Origin: Streptomyces sp. NRRL F-2664
Lineage (GTDB): Bacteria > Actinomycetota > Actinomycetes > Streptomycetales > Streptomycetaceae
NCBI RefSeq assembly: GCF_000719345.1
Contig: NZ_JOFX01000012.1
Coordinates: 124,001 to 188,000, forward strand
Length of the DNA: 64,000 bases
Reading direction: 5' to 3'
Shown here one piece after another: positions 54,679-62,087 of the stretch (position 1 is its first letter; every line of letters begins with the position of its first letter). Made by a program: the position numbers and the translations under genes. The notes under the pieces are model-generated. The model saw only the letters and a list, made by a program, of their open reading frames with translations, was not told the DNA's origin and ran no database searches.

Positions 54679-55593
54679 CTACGCCGCGGTCGGCGGCAGC
54701 CAGGCGGGCAGTGCCTCGGTGCGCGCCAGCCACTGCGCCGGCAGCACGGCGTCCCCGCGCGCGCCCAGCACCCCGCCGACGATCGCGCAGGTCGTGTCGA
54801 CGTCCCCGCCCACCTGCGCGGTGGTCCAGAACGCCCGCTCGTAGTCGTCCAGGGCCCGCGCCGCCGACCACAGGGCGAACGGCACCGTGTCGTGGGCGCT
54901 CGTACGCCGTCCGCAGCCCAGGACGGCCGCGACGGTGGTCGCGTCCCCGTAGTCCAGCATGTCGCGGGCGCGCCGCAGCCCGGCGCCCACCGCACTGCGG
55001 GGGACGAGCGCGATCACGCCGTCGAGCAGATCGGCCGCCTTCGGCGGGGCCTGCGTGCCCGCGGCCAGTGCGGCCGCCGCGGCGACCGCCATCGCCCCGC
55101 ACACGGCCTCACGGTGCTGATGGGTCGTGTAGGCGGAGATCTCCGCCTGGTGCGTGGCCTGTTCCGGGTCGTCGGCGTACCACGCCCCCAGCGGCGCGAT
55201 CCGCATGGCGGCGCCGTTGCCCCACGAGCCCTGCCCGTTGAACAGTTCGGCGGCCAGCGTGCGCCAGTCCTCACCCTCCCGCACCAGCCGCAGCATCCGG
55301 TTCACCGCGGGTCCGTAGCCCCGGTCGAAGTCGTGGTGGTCGGCGAAGGAGCGCGCGAGGGCATCCTGGTCGATCCGCCCGTGCCCGGCCAGCACGGCCA
55401 CCACCGAGCACGCCATCTCGGTGTCATCGGTCCACTGCCAGGTCTCCGTGCCGGAGGGCAGCTCGCGCCGCTTGAGCAGCGGGTAGTTCACGGGGACGAA
55501 GTACTGGGAGCCGAGGGCGTCACCCAGCGCCAGCCCGCGCAGGCTGGCCATGGCGCGTGCGTAGCGCCGTTCGGGAGTGGAGTCAGGCGTCAT
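54679..55593 (-). CDS. ADP-ribosylglycohydrolase
   Basis: 304 aa. DraG/ARH fold: 'GLALGDALGSQYF' near the start, 'WTDDTEMA' (Asp-Asp-Thr binding the first Mg ion), and 'VGGDVDTTCAIVGGVLGA' (second metal motif GGDxDT). The enzymes remove ADP-ribose from proteins or nucleic acids. Overlaps no neighbour; 11 bp before the histidine phosphatase on the same strand, so probably one transcript with it upstream. Confidence 0.92.
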   Translation of the reverse strand: MTPDSTPERRYARAMASLRGLALGDALGSQYFVPVNYPLLKRRELPSGTETWQWTDDTEMACSVVAVLAGHGRIDQDALARSFADHHDFDRGYGPAVNRMLRLVREGEDWRTLAAELFNGQGSWGNGAAMRIAPLGAWYADDPEQATHQAEISAYTTHQHREAVCGAMAVAAAAALAAGTQAPPKAADLLDGVIALVPRSAVGAGLRRARDMLDYGDATTVAAVLGCGRRTSAHDTVPFALWSAARALDDYERAFWTTAQVGGDVDTTCAIVGGVLGARGDAVLPAQWLARTEALPAWLPPTAA

Positions 55594-55604
55594 CGCGGGT
55601 CACT

Positions 55605-56264
55605 CTAGCCGTCCAGGTCGTAAGGCTCCGGTGTGGTCCACCGCTCAAACGGGCGGTCCATCCGGTACCGGCCGTCGGGTCCCAGCAGCAGCATCCGGAA
55701 ATCGCCGTTCCCCGGGTTGGACAAGGCCTCGAATTCGGCCACCGACCAGTGGAACCAGCGCATGCAGAACAGCCGCATCGTCAGCCCGTGCGTCACCAGC
55801 AGCACGTTCTGGGGGTGGTCCGGCGCCTCGAAGCTGCGGTAGAGGCTCTCCAGGAAGGCCCCGACCCGGTCGTAGACGTCGGCACCCGACTCGCCCTGCG
55901 CGAAGCGGTAGAAGAAGTGCCCGTAGGCGTCCCGGTAGGCCTTCTGCAGCCGTACGTCCTCCCGGTCCTGCCAGTTCCCCCAGTCCTGTTCGCGCAGCCG
56001 CGGCTCCTCGCGCATCCGGACCCGGGTGGGGTCCAGCCCGAGTTCGCGGAAGGTCTGCAGGGTGCGGCGGTAGGGGGAGACGTACGCGCTGATGGTCTCG
56101 TTGCCGAAGATCTCTCGCAGCCGGGCCCCGGCCGCCGCGGCCTGCTCGCGACCTTTCCGGGTCAGCCGCAGGGCGTGGTCGGGCTCCCTCTCGTACACCG
56201 AGTCGTCGGCGTTCCCCTCCGATTCCCCGTGCCGGACAAGGACGATGCGCCGTGGTCGAACCAT
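55605..56264 (-). CDS. histidine phosphatase (phosphoglycerate mutase-like)
   Basis: 219 aa. Begins 'MVRPRRIVLVRHGESEGN': RHGES holds the catalytic His. 'LTRKGREQAAAAG', 'SPYRRTLQTF', and 'LLVTHGLTMRLF' with the second catalytic His complete the histidine-phosphatase core. Whether it is a mutase or a phosphatase acting on small metabolites cannot be told. Starts a short leftward unit with the ADP-ribosylglycohydrolase. Confidence 0.92.
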   Translation of the reverse strand: MVRPRRIVLVRHGESEGNADDSVYEREPDHALRLTRKGREQAAAAGARLREIFGNETISAYVSPYRRTLQTFRELGLDPTRVRMREEPRLREQDWGNWQDREDVRLQKAYRDAYGHFFYRFAQGESGADVYDRVGAFLESLYRSFEAPDHPQNVLLVTHGLTMRLFCMRWFHWSVAEFEALSNPGNGDFRMLLLGPDGRYRMDRPFERWTTPEPYDLDG

Positions 56265-56336
56265 CCCACGACCCTATTCGGCCACGGCGGGACCGGCCGA
56301 CCGGGCACGCCGGTCGGGCCGGCGCTCGTCATACGG

Positions 56337-56942
56337 TCACACCGTCCAGGACGGTTCGAGGTCGACGACGTCCCCGGTGAGGGCTTCCACGTCCGCCTGG
56401 ATCTGGGCGCGCAGGGACAGCCGCTCCACGCGCTCCTGCCGGTACTTGCCGTGCTCGGCCGCCGCGTGCCACATGGAGAGCACCAGGAACTCCCGGCCCG
56501 GCGCCTCCCCGAAGAGGCCCCTGATCATCCCCGGCGAGCCGGCCATGGCCGGGTTCCACACCTTCTCCTGCATGAGCGCGAAGTGGTCGACGCGGCCCTC
56601 CCGGACCCGGGTGTGCGCCACCCGGACCACGTCGGCGTCGGTGAAGCGCGGTTCGAAGCCGGTCTTCACGTCGAAGCGGTGGTCGAAGAGCGTCACCCGC
56701 AGGTCGGTGTAGGTGCCGTGCTGGGCGGCGGCCAGCCTGTCGTGCGACCGCGCCATGAAGGAGTCGTAGAAGGCCCGGCTCTCCCAGAACGCGAAGACAT
56801 GCGCGACTCCCTGCCGGCCTCTGCTCCAGCCGCCGCCCTGCCCCCGGAATCCCGGCTCGCCCGGCAGCCCCGCCCATTTTCGCTGCCCCCGCTCGAACCC
56901 GCGTCGGTCCGTCACCGTGCAGCGAATCCACTTGACCAGCAC
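56337..56942 (-). CDS. DUF4937 / antibiotic-biosynthesis-monooxygenase-fold protein
   Basis: 201 aa from GTG 56942; the upstream frame is non-coding in character. 'VLVKWIRCTVTDR' and 'GFRGQGGGWSRG' open a ferredoxin-like domain, 'VAHVFAFWESRAFYDSFMAR' is typical of the YdbC/DUF4937 family; a second half (about 100-195) with 'FLVLSMWHAAAEHGKYRQERVERL' looks like a second copy of the fold. Cytosolic, function unknown; in some relatives the fold binds heme or quinones. Confidence 0.78.
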   Translation of the reverse strand: MLVKWIRCTVTDRRGFERGQRKWAGLPGEPGFRGQGGGWSRGRQGVAHVFAFWESRAFYDSFMARSHDRLAAAQHGTYTDLRVTLFDHRFDVKTGFEPRFTDADVVRVAHTRVREGRVDHFALMQEKVWNPAMAGSPGMIRGLFGEAPGREFLVLSMWHAAAEHGKYRQERVERLSLRAQIQADVEALTGDVVDLEPSWTV

Positions 56943-57079
56943 TGCGCCATCGTACGGGCCGGGCGGGGCGCGGGTCAGTCCCCGGCGCCAACATCCCCAC
57001 CGCTTCCGCCCCGTCCCGATCGGGCGGCCGAAGACCGAACTCCCGGTCGAGTCCGCTGCGGAGTGCGCCGCCGGGACGG

Positions 57080-57112
57080 CCGAGGGGGCCGGCCACAGGC
57101 CGGCCCCCTCGG
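57080..57112 (-). terminator. nrdJ terminator
   Basis: CCGAGGGGGCCGGC (57080-57093) pairs with GCCGGCCCCCTCGG (57099-57112), 14 bp with a 5-base loop, 53 bases past the nrdJ stop in the direction of transcription. Confidence 0.82.
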
Positions 57113-57164
57113 GAACCACAGGTCGACTCCACGTGCGCCCCGGGTTTCACGGGCGCACCGGGTG

Positions 57165-60059
57165 TCAGCTGCAACCGCTGGTGGAGCCGCAGCCCTCGCA
57201 GATGTAGCAGGAACCGGCACGCTGCATCTTCGTACCGCAGGAGAAGCACAGCGGGGCGTCCGCGGACACACCGAGCTGCATCTCGACCAGTTCGGCGCTG
57301 CTGTGCGCCGTCTTGCGCTCCGGGGCCGGGACGGCGGCCGGGGCCTGCTGCGGCGCCGACGGCACCGCGGCGAGCGGGGCCGACTGGGCCAGGGACTCGG
57401 TGTCCACCAGCTCCTCCTCGAGCGGCTCGTAGGAACCGGTCTCCAGGTGGCGCTGGCGCTCCTCGGCGGTGTGGATGCCGAGGGCCGAGCGGGTCTCGAA
57501 GGGCAGGAAGTCCAGCGCCAGGCGGCGGAAGATGTAGTCGACGATCGACTGTGCCATCCGCACGTCCGGGTCGTCCGTCATGCCGGCCGGTTCGAAGCGC
57601 ATGTTCGTGAACTTGGAGACGTAGGTCTCCAGCGGCACGCCGTACTGGAGGCCGACCGAGACGGCGATGGAGAAGGCGTCCATCATGCCCGCGAGGGTGG
57701 AGCCCTGCTTGGACATCTTCAGGAAGACCTCGCCCAGGCCGTCGTCCGGGTAGGAGTTCGCCGTCATGTAGCCCTCGGCGCCGCCCACCGTGAAGGAGGT
57801 GGTGATGCCCGGGCGGCCCTTCGGGAGGCGCTTGCGGACGGGGCGGTACTCGATGACCTTCTCGACGGCGGCCCGGAGGGTCTCCTCCGTCTTGGCGGTG
57901 ACCTCCTCCTTCTCCTCCTCCTTCTTCTTGGCGGAGAGGGGCTGGCCGACCTTGCAGTTGTCGCGGTAGATCGCGAGCGCCTTGACGCCGAGCTTCCACG
58001 CCTCGAAGTAGATCTCCTCGATCTCCTCGACGGTCGCCGACTCCGGCATGTTGACCGTCTTGGAGATCGCACCGGAGATCCACGGCTGGATCGCGGCCAT
58101 CATGCGCACGTGGCCCATCGGGGAGATGGAGCGCTCGCCCATGGCGCAGTCGAAGACCTCGTAGTGCTCGGTCTTCAGACCGGGGGCGTCGACGACGTTG
58201 CCGTGCTCGGCGATGTGGGCGACGATCGCCTCGACCTGCTCCTCCTGGTACCCCAGGCGCCGCAGGGCCTGCGGGACGGTCCCGTTGACGATCTGCATCG
58301 AGCCGCCGCCGACGAGCTTCTTGAACTTGACCAGGGCCAGGTCCGGCTCGACGCCCGTGGTGTCGCAGGACATCGCCAGGCCGATGGTGCCGGTCGGCGC
58401 GAGGACGGAGGCCTGGGAGTTGCGGAAGCCGTTCTTCTCGCCGAGGCGCAGGACGTCCTGCCAGGCCTCGGTGGCCGCGGCCCAGATCGAGTTGTCCAGG
58501 TCGTCGGTGCGCGGCGCGACGGCGTTGGCGTCGGCGTGCTGCTTCATGACGCGCTTGTGCGCCTCGGCGTTGCGGGCGTAGCCGTCGTACGGGCCGACGA
58601 TGGCGGCGAGCTCGGCGGAGCGCTTGTAGGCGGTACCGGTCATCAGCGAGGTGATCGAGGCGGCGAGGGTGCGGCCGCCGTCCGAGTCGTAGGCGTGGCC
58701 GGTCGCCATCAGCAGGGCGCCGAGGTTGGCGTAGCCGATGCCCAGCTGGCGGAAGGCGCGGGTGTTCTCGCCGATCTTCTGCGTGGGGAAGTCCGCGAAG
58801 CAGATGGAGATGTCCATCGCGGTGATGACGAGCTCGACGACCTTGGCGAAGCGCTCGGCGTCGAAGGACTGGTCGCCCTTGCCGTCGTCGTTCAGGAACT
58901 TCATCAGGTTGAGCGAGGCGAGGTTGCAGGACGTGTTGTCCAGGTGCATGTACTCGCTGCACGGGTTGGACGCGGTGATCCGGCCGGACTCGGGGCAGGT
59001 GTGCCAGTTGTTGATCACACCGTCGTACTGGATGCCCGGGTCGGCGCAGGCCCACGCGGCCTCGGCCAGCTTGCGGAAGAGCGCCTTGGCGTCGACCTCC
59101 TCGATGACCTCGCCGGTCATCCGGGCGCGCAGGCCGAACTTCGTGCCGTTCTCGACGGCCGTCATGAACTCGTCGTTCACGCGGACGGAGTTGTTGGCGT
59201 TCTGGTACTGGACGGACGTGATGTCGTCGCCGCCCAGGTCCATGTCGAAGCCCGCGTCGCGCAGGGCGCGGATCTTCTCCTCCTCCTTCACCTTGGTCTC
59301 GATGAAGGCCTCGACGTCCGGGTGGTCCACGTCCAGGACGACCATCTTGGCCGCGCGGCGGGTGGCGCCGCCCGACTTGATCGTTCCCGCGGACGCGTCG
59401 GCGCCGCGCATGAAGGAGACGGGGCCGGAGGCGTTGCCGCCGGAGGAGAGGAGCTCCTTGGAGGAGCGGATGCGGGAGAGGTTCAGGCCGGCGCCGGAGC
59501 CGCCCTTGAAGATCATGCCCTCTTCCTTGTACCAGTCGAGGATCGACTCCATGGAGTCGTCGACGGACAGGATGAAGCAGGCGGAGACCTGCTGCGGCTG
59601 GGGCGTGCCGACGTTGAACCACACCGGGGAGTTGAAGCTGAAGATCTGGTGCAGGAGGGCGTAGGTCAGCTCGTGCTCGAAGATCTCCGCGTCGGCGGGC
59701 GAGGAGAAGTAGTCGTAGTCCTCGCCGGCCTTCGTGTAGGTCTTCACGATCCGGTCGATCAGCTGCTTCAGACCGGTCTCGCGCTGCGGGGTGCCGACCG
59801 CACCGCGGAAGTACTTGCTGGTGACGATGTTGACCGCGTTCACCGACCAGAAGTCGGGGAACTCGACGCCGCGCTGCTCGAAGTTGACCGAGCCGTCGCG
59901 CCAGTTGGTCATGACGACGTCACGGCGCTCCCAGTTCACCTCGTCGTAAGGGTGCACGCCGGGGGTGGTGTGGATGCGCTCGATACGCAGGCCGCCCTTG
60001 GCAGCCTTGGTCCCCTTGGCGCGGGAACCACGTGCCGAGCTGCTCGCCGTCTCTGTCAT
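57165..60059 (-). CDS. nrdJ: vitamin B12-dependent (class II) ribonucleotide reductase
   Basis: 964 aa from ATG 60059. Ten-stranded barrel: 'SVNAVNIVTSKYFRG', first redox Cys in 'QVSACFILSVDDSM', 'GGSGAGLNLSRIRS', 'NPCSEYMHLDNTSCNLASLNL' with the radical Cys, 'LAPTGTIGLAMSCDTTG'; C-terminal redox/zinc motifs 'CFSCGTKM' and 'CYICEGCG'. Reduces ribonucleotides using adenosylcobalamin, so the cell can make dNTPs without oxygen-dependent radical formation. Downstream of nrdR, with a hairpin between them. No cobalamin riboswitch was recognised in the 145-bp gap. Confidence 0.96.
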   Translation of the reverse strand: MTETASSSARGSRAKGTKAAKGGLRIERIHTTPGVHPYDEVNWERRDVVMTNWRDGSVNFEQRGVEFPDFWSVNAVNIVTSKYFRGAVGTPQRETGLKQLIDRIVKTYTKAGEDYDYFSSPADAEIFEHELTYALLHQIFSFNSPVWFNVGTPQPQQVSACFILSVDDSMESILDWYKEEGMIFKGGSGAGLNLSRIRSSKELLSSGGNASGPVSFMRGADASAGTIKSGGATRRAAKMVVLDVDHPDVEAFIETKVKEEEKIRALRDAGFDMDLGGDDITSVQYQNANNSVRVNDEFMTAVENGTKFGLRARMTGEVIEEVDAKALFRKLAEAAWACADPGIQYDGVINNWHTCPESGRITASNPCSEYMHLDNTSCNLASLNLMKFLNDDGKGDQSFDAERFAKVVELVITAMDISICFADFPTQKIGENTRAFRQLGIGYANLGALLMATGHAYDSDGGRTLAASITSLMTGTAYKRSAELAAIVGPYDGYARNAEAHKRVMKQHADANAVAPRTDDLDNSIWAAATEAWQDVLRLGEKNGFRNSQASVLAPTGTIGLAMSCDTTGVEPDLALVKFKKLVGGGSMQIVNGTVPQALRRLGYQEEQVEAIVAHIAEHGNVVDAPGLKTEHYEVFDCAMGERSISPMGHVRMMAAIQPWISGAISKTVNMPESATVEEIEEIYFEAWKLGVKALAIYRDNCKVGQPLSAKKKEEEKEEVTAKTEETLRAAVEKVIEYRPVRKRLPKGRPGITTSFTVGGAEGYMTANSYPDDGLGEVFLKMSKQGSTLAGMMDAFSIAVSVGLQYGVPLETYVSKFTNMRFEPAGMTDDPDVRMAQSIVDYIFRRLALDFLPFETRSALGIHTAEERQRHLETGSYEPLEEELVDTESLAQSAPLAAVPSAPQQAPAAVPAPERKTAHSSAELVEMQLGVSADAPLCFSCGTKMQRAGSCYICEGCGSTSGCS

Positions 60060-60164
60060 GCCGCTGCCTCCCATATGCGGGCAAAAACGCCCTAAAGTGC
60101 CAGCGATATTCCGCGGCACAGTGCTGTGTCTCTGTATCTACGTCTCTTCGCACGGCCGACCGGC

Positions 60165-60194
60165 CGCGACCCGGTGCGCGGGCACCGGGTCGCG
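60165..60194 (-). terminator. hairpin between nrdR and nrdJ
   Basis: CGCGACCCGGTGC (60165-60177) pairs perfectly with GCACCGGGTCGCG (60182-60194), a 13-bp stem with a 4-base loop, 11 bases after the nrdR stop. It could attenuate read-through into nrdJ. Confidence 0.7.
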
Positions 60195-60204
60195 GGCAGC
60201 CCGG

Positions 60205-60717
60205 TCAGTCGGCGGCGGAGGCGGGCACGGGGACCGAACCGGTCCCGCCGTGCCCGCACTCTTGGGGGTGAGGCCGCGGCTCGCGGAGTTCCGCGATGGC
60301 GGTCTCGAAGTCTTCGAGGGTGTCGAACGCTTTGTAGACGGACGCGAACCGCAGGTACGCGACCAGGTCGAGCTCCTGCAACGGGCCGAGTATGGCCAGA
60401 CCCACGTCATGGGTGGTCAGCTCGGCGCTGCCCGTGGCGCGCACCGCCTCCTCGACCCGCTGGCCGAGCTTGGCGAGGGCGTCCTCGGTGACCGGCCGCC
60501 CCTGGCACGCCTTGCGCACGCCGGAGATGACCTTGGTACGGCTGAAGGGTTCGGTCACCCCGCTGCGCTTGATCACCATCAGCGAGGCCGTCTCCACCGT
60601 CGTGAAACGACGGGAGCAGTCGGGGCACTGACGGCGCCGACGGATCGACGTGCCGTCGTCCGTGGTGCGGCTGTCGACGACGCGGCTGTCGGGGTGCCTG
60701 CAGAAGGGGCAGTGCAT
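60205..60717 (-). CDS. nrdR: transcriptional repressor NrdR
   Basis: 170 aa. Zinc ribbon: CPFC near the start and CPDC 27 residues later ('[14 protein letters not shown]'); ATP-cone domain about 49-139 ('[16 protein letters not shown]', 'KACQGRPV'). Senses ATP/dATP and represses ribonucleotide reductase genes. Regulates its own promoter as judged from two NrdR-like boxes upstream. Full length. Confidence 0.96.
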   Translation of the reverse strand: MHCPFCRHPDSRVVDSRTTDDGTSIRRRRQCPDCSRRFTTVETASLMVIKRSGVTEPFSRTKVISGVRKACQGRPVTEDALAKLGQRVEEAVRATGSAELTTHDVGLAILGPLQELDLVAYLRFASVYKAFDTLEDFETAIAELREPRPHPQECGHGGTGSVPVPASAAD

Positions 60718-60852
60718 GGTTCCCTCACCCTCCTTCTCGGCACGACTGAATCACCCCACGGAGGTCCCCCGGCGACGGAGACGGGCTCTGTCGGGGGCTC
60801 GTGGAGCAGGCCCCAGCATATGCGATCCCAGGAGCCTCAGCAGACCCGGGGA

Positions 60853-60899
60853 CCACAACTTCTGGGTGGCCGCGCTCATCCAACCACTAGATCTTGGGT
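60853..60899 (-). promoter_or_regulatory. tandem NrdR boxes
   Basis: CCACTAGATCTTGGGT (60884-60899) fits the 16-bp NrdR box; CCACAACTTCTGGGTGG (60853-60869) is a weaker second box. Their centres are about 31 bp apart, three helical turns, the known arrangement for NrdR. They lie about 140-180 bases before the nrdR start. Confidence 0.75.
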
Positions 60900-61110
60900 T
60901 GCGGTGGATTTGGATGGCTCTGCGGGTCGCAGCGTCCGATAGCCGGATACGGGGCCTCGCGATGCCACACTGGACGCAGGGCCGGACGGCGGCGACCCGA
61001 CCGGGAAGGGTACCGTAAGCAGCGGGAGCCGGACCGAACCCGCGTTCGTCGATCCGATTGCCCATACACCCCGCGATCAGCCCACGCAGGGCGATCTGCG
61101 ATTTTTCACT

Positions 61111-61124
61111 CGAACGTGTGTTTG
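61111..61124 (+). promoter_or_regulatory. SOS box of lexA
   Basis: CGAACGTGTGTTTG matches the actinobacterial LexA operator CGAAC-N4-GTTYG in every defined position. It lies 64 bp before the lexA start. TTGGCG (61122-61127) and TACCGT (61146-61151), 18 bp apart, are a possible promoter overlapping the box. Confidence 0.9.
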
Positions 61125-61187
61125 GCGCAACCTTTCGAAAGCTACTACCGTTGTCCAGCTAGGGAGAACATTTCGAGAGGGGCCGAC

Positions 61188-61982
61188 GTGACCACCACCG
61201 CAGACAGTGCCACCATCACTGCCCAGAACCGCTCCCAGAGCCGACTTGAGCCGGTGCATGCCATGAACGACGCAAACCTGAACCCGGAGGCGGAGGCCGT
61301 GGTCCGCCCCGCCCGCTCGCTGCCAGGTCGACCTCCAGGCATCCGCGCCGACAGCTCCGGGCTCACGGACCGGCAGCGGAGGGTCATCGAGGTCATTCGC
61401 GACTCCGTGCAGCGGCGGGGTTACCCGCCGTCCATGCGCGAGATCGGCCAGGCGGTCGGCCTGTCCAGCACGTCCTCGGTCGCCCACCAGCTGATGGCCC
61501 TGGAGCGCAAGGGCTTCCTGCGTCGTGACCCGCACCGGCCCCGGGCCTACGAGGTGCGCGGCTCGGACCAGCCCAGCTCGCAGCCCACGGACACCACCGG
61601 CAAGCCCGCCGCCTCCTACGTTCCCCTGGTCGGCCGGATCGCGGCCGGCGGCCCGATCCTCGCCGAGGAGTCCGTCGAGGACGTCTTCCCGCTCCCCCGC
61701 CAGCTCGTCGGCGACGGGGAGCTGTTCGTCCTCAAGGTCGTCGGCGACTCGATGATCGAGGCCGCCATCTGCGACGGCGACTGGGTCACCGTCCGTCGTC
61801 AGCCCGTCGCGGAGAACGGCGACATCGTCGCCGCGATGCTGGAGGGCGAAGCCACCGTCAAGCGCTTCAAGCGCGAGGACGGCCACGTCTGGCTCCTCCC
61901 GCACAACGCCGCCTACCAGCCGATTCCCGGCGACGAGGCGACCATCCTCGGCAAGGTCGTAGCGGTCCTGCGCCGCGTCTGA
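61188..61982 (+). CDS. lexA: SOS repressor LexA
   Basis: 264 aa from GTG 61188 with GAGAGG upstream. An N-terminal extension of about 58 residues precedes the winged helix ('[20 protein letters not shown]', '[19 protein letters not shown]'). Cleavage site Ala-Gly in '[10 protein letters not shown]'; catalytic Ser in '[11 protein letters not shown]' and Lys in 'EATVKRFKR'. Represses DNA-damage genes until RecA-stimulated self-cleavage. Divergent from nrdR. The N-terminal extension is longer than in S. coelicolor LexA as I recall; the next in-frame ATG (61263) would remove 25 residues. Confidence 0.95.
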   Translation: MTTTADSATITAQNRSQSRLEPVHAMNDANLNPEAEAVVRPARSLPGRPPGIRADSSGLTDRQRRVIEVIRDSVQRRGYPPSMREIGQAVGLSSTSSVAHQLMALERKGFLRRDPHRPRAYEVRGSDQPSSQPTDTTGKPAASYVPLVGRIAAGGPILAEESVEDVFPLPRQLVGDGELFVLKVVGDSMIEAAICDGDWVTVRRQPVAENGDIVAAMLEGEATVKRFKREDGHVWLLPHNAAYQPIPGDEATILGKVVAVLRRV

Positions 61983-62003
61983 CCCCGCCGACTCCCTAGC
62001 CAG

Positions 62004-62034
62004 CCCCCGGGACCCACTGCGCCGGTCCCGGGGG
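62004..62034 (+). terminator. rho-independent-like terminator of lexA
   Basis: CCCCCGGGACC (62004-62014) pairs with GGTCCCGGGGG (62024-62034), 9-base loop, followed by TTGTTGTCTGT. It is 21 bases after the lexA stop, before the convergent helicase gene. Confidence 0.88.
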
Positions 62035-62087
62035 TTGTTGTCTGTCCGGGCACCGGCCGCGTCGCCGGCCGCCGGTGCGGCCGGGCT

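Noticed and set aside
55557..60095. Rightward open frame of 1512 codons
   Set aside because: Lies opposite the ADP-ribosylglycohydrolase, phosphatase and nrdJ genes, is Gly/Val/Asp/Leu-repetitive, and has no ribosome site or domain: a GC-bias shadow.
60060..60204. Cobalamin riboswitch in front of nrdJ
   Set aside because: The gap is only 145 bp and shows no B12-box-like sequence; only a terminator-type hairpin and a short palindrome.
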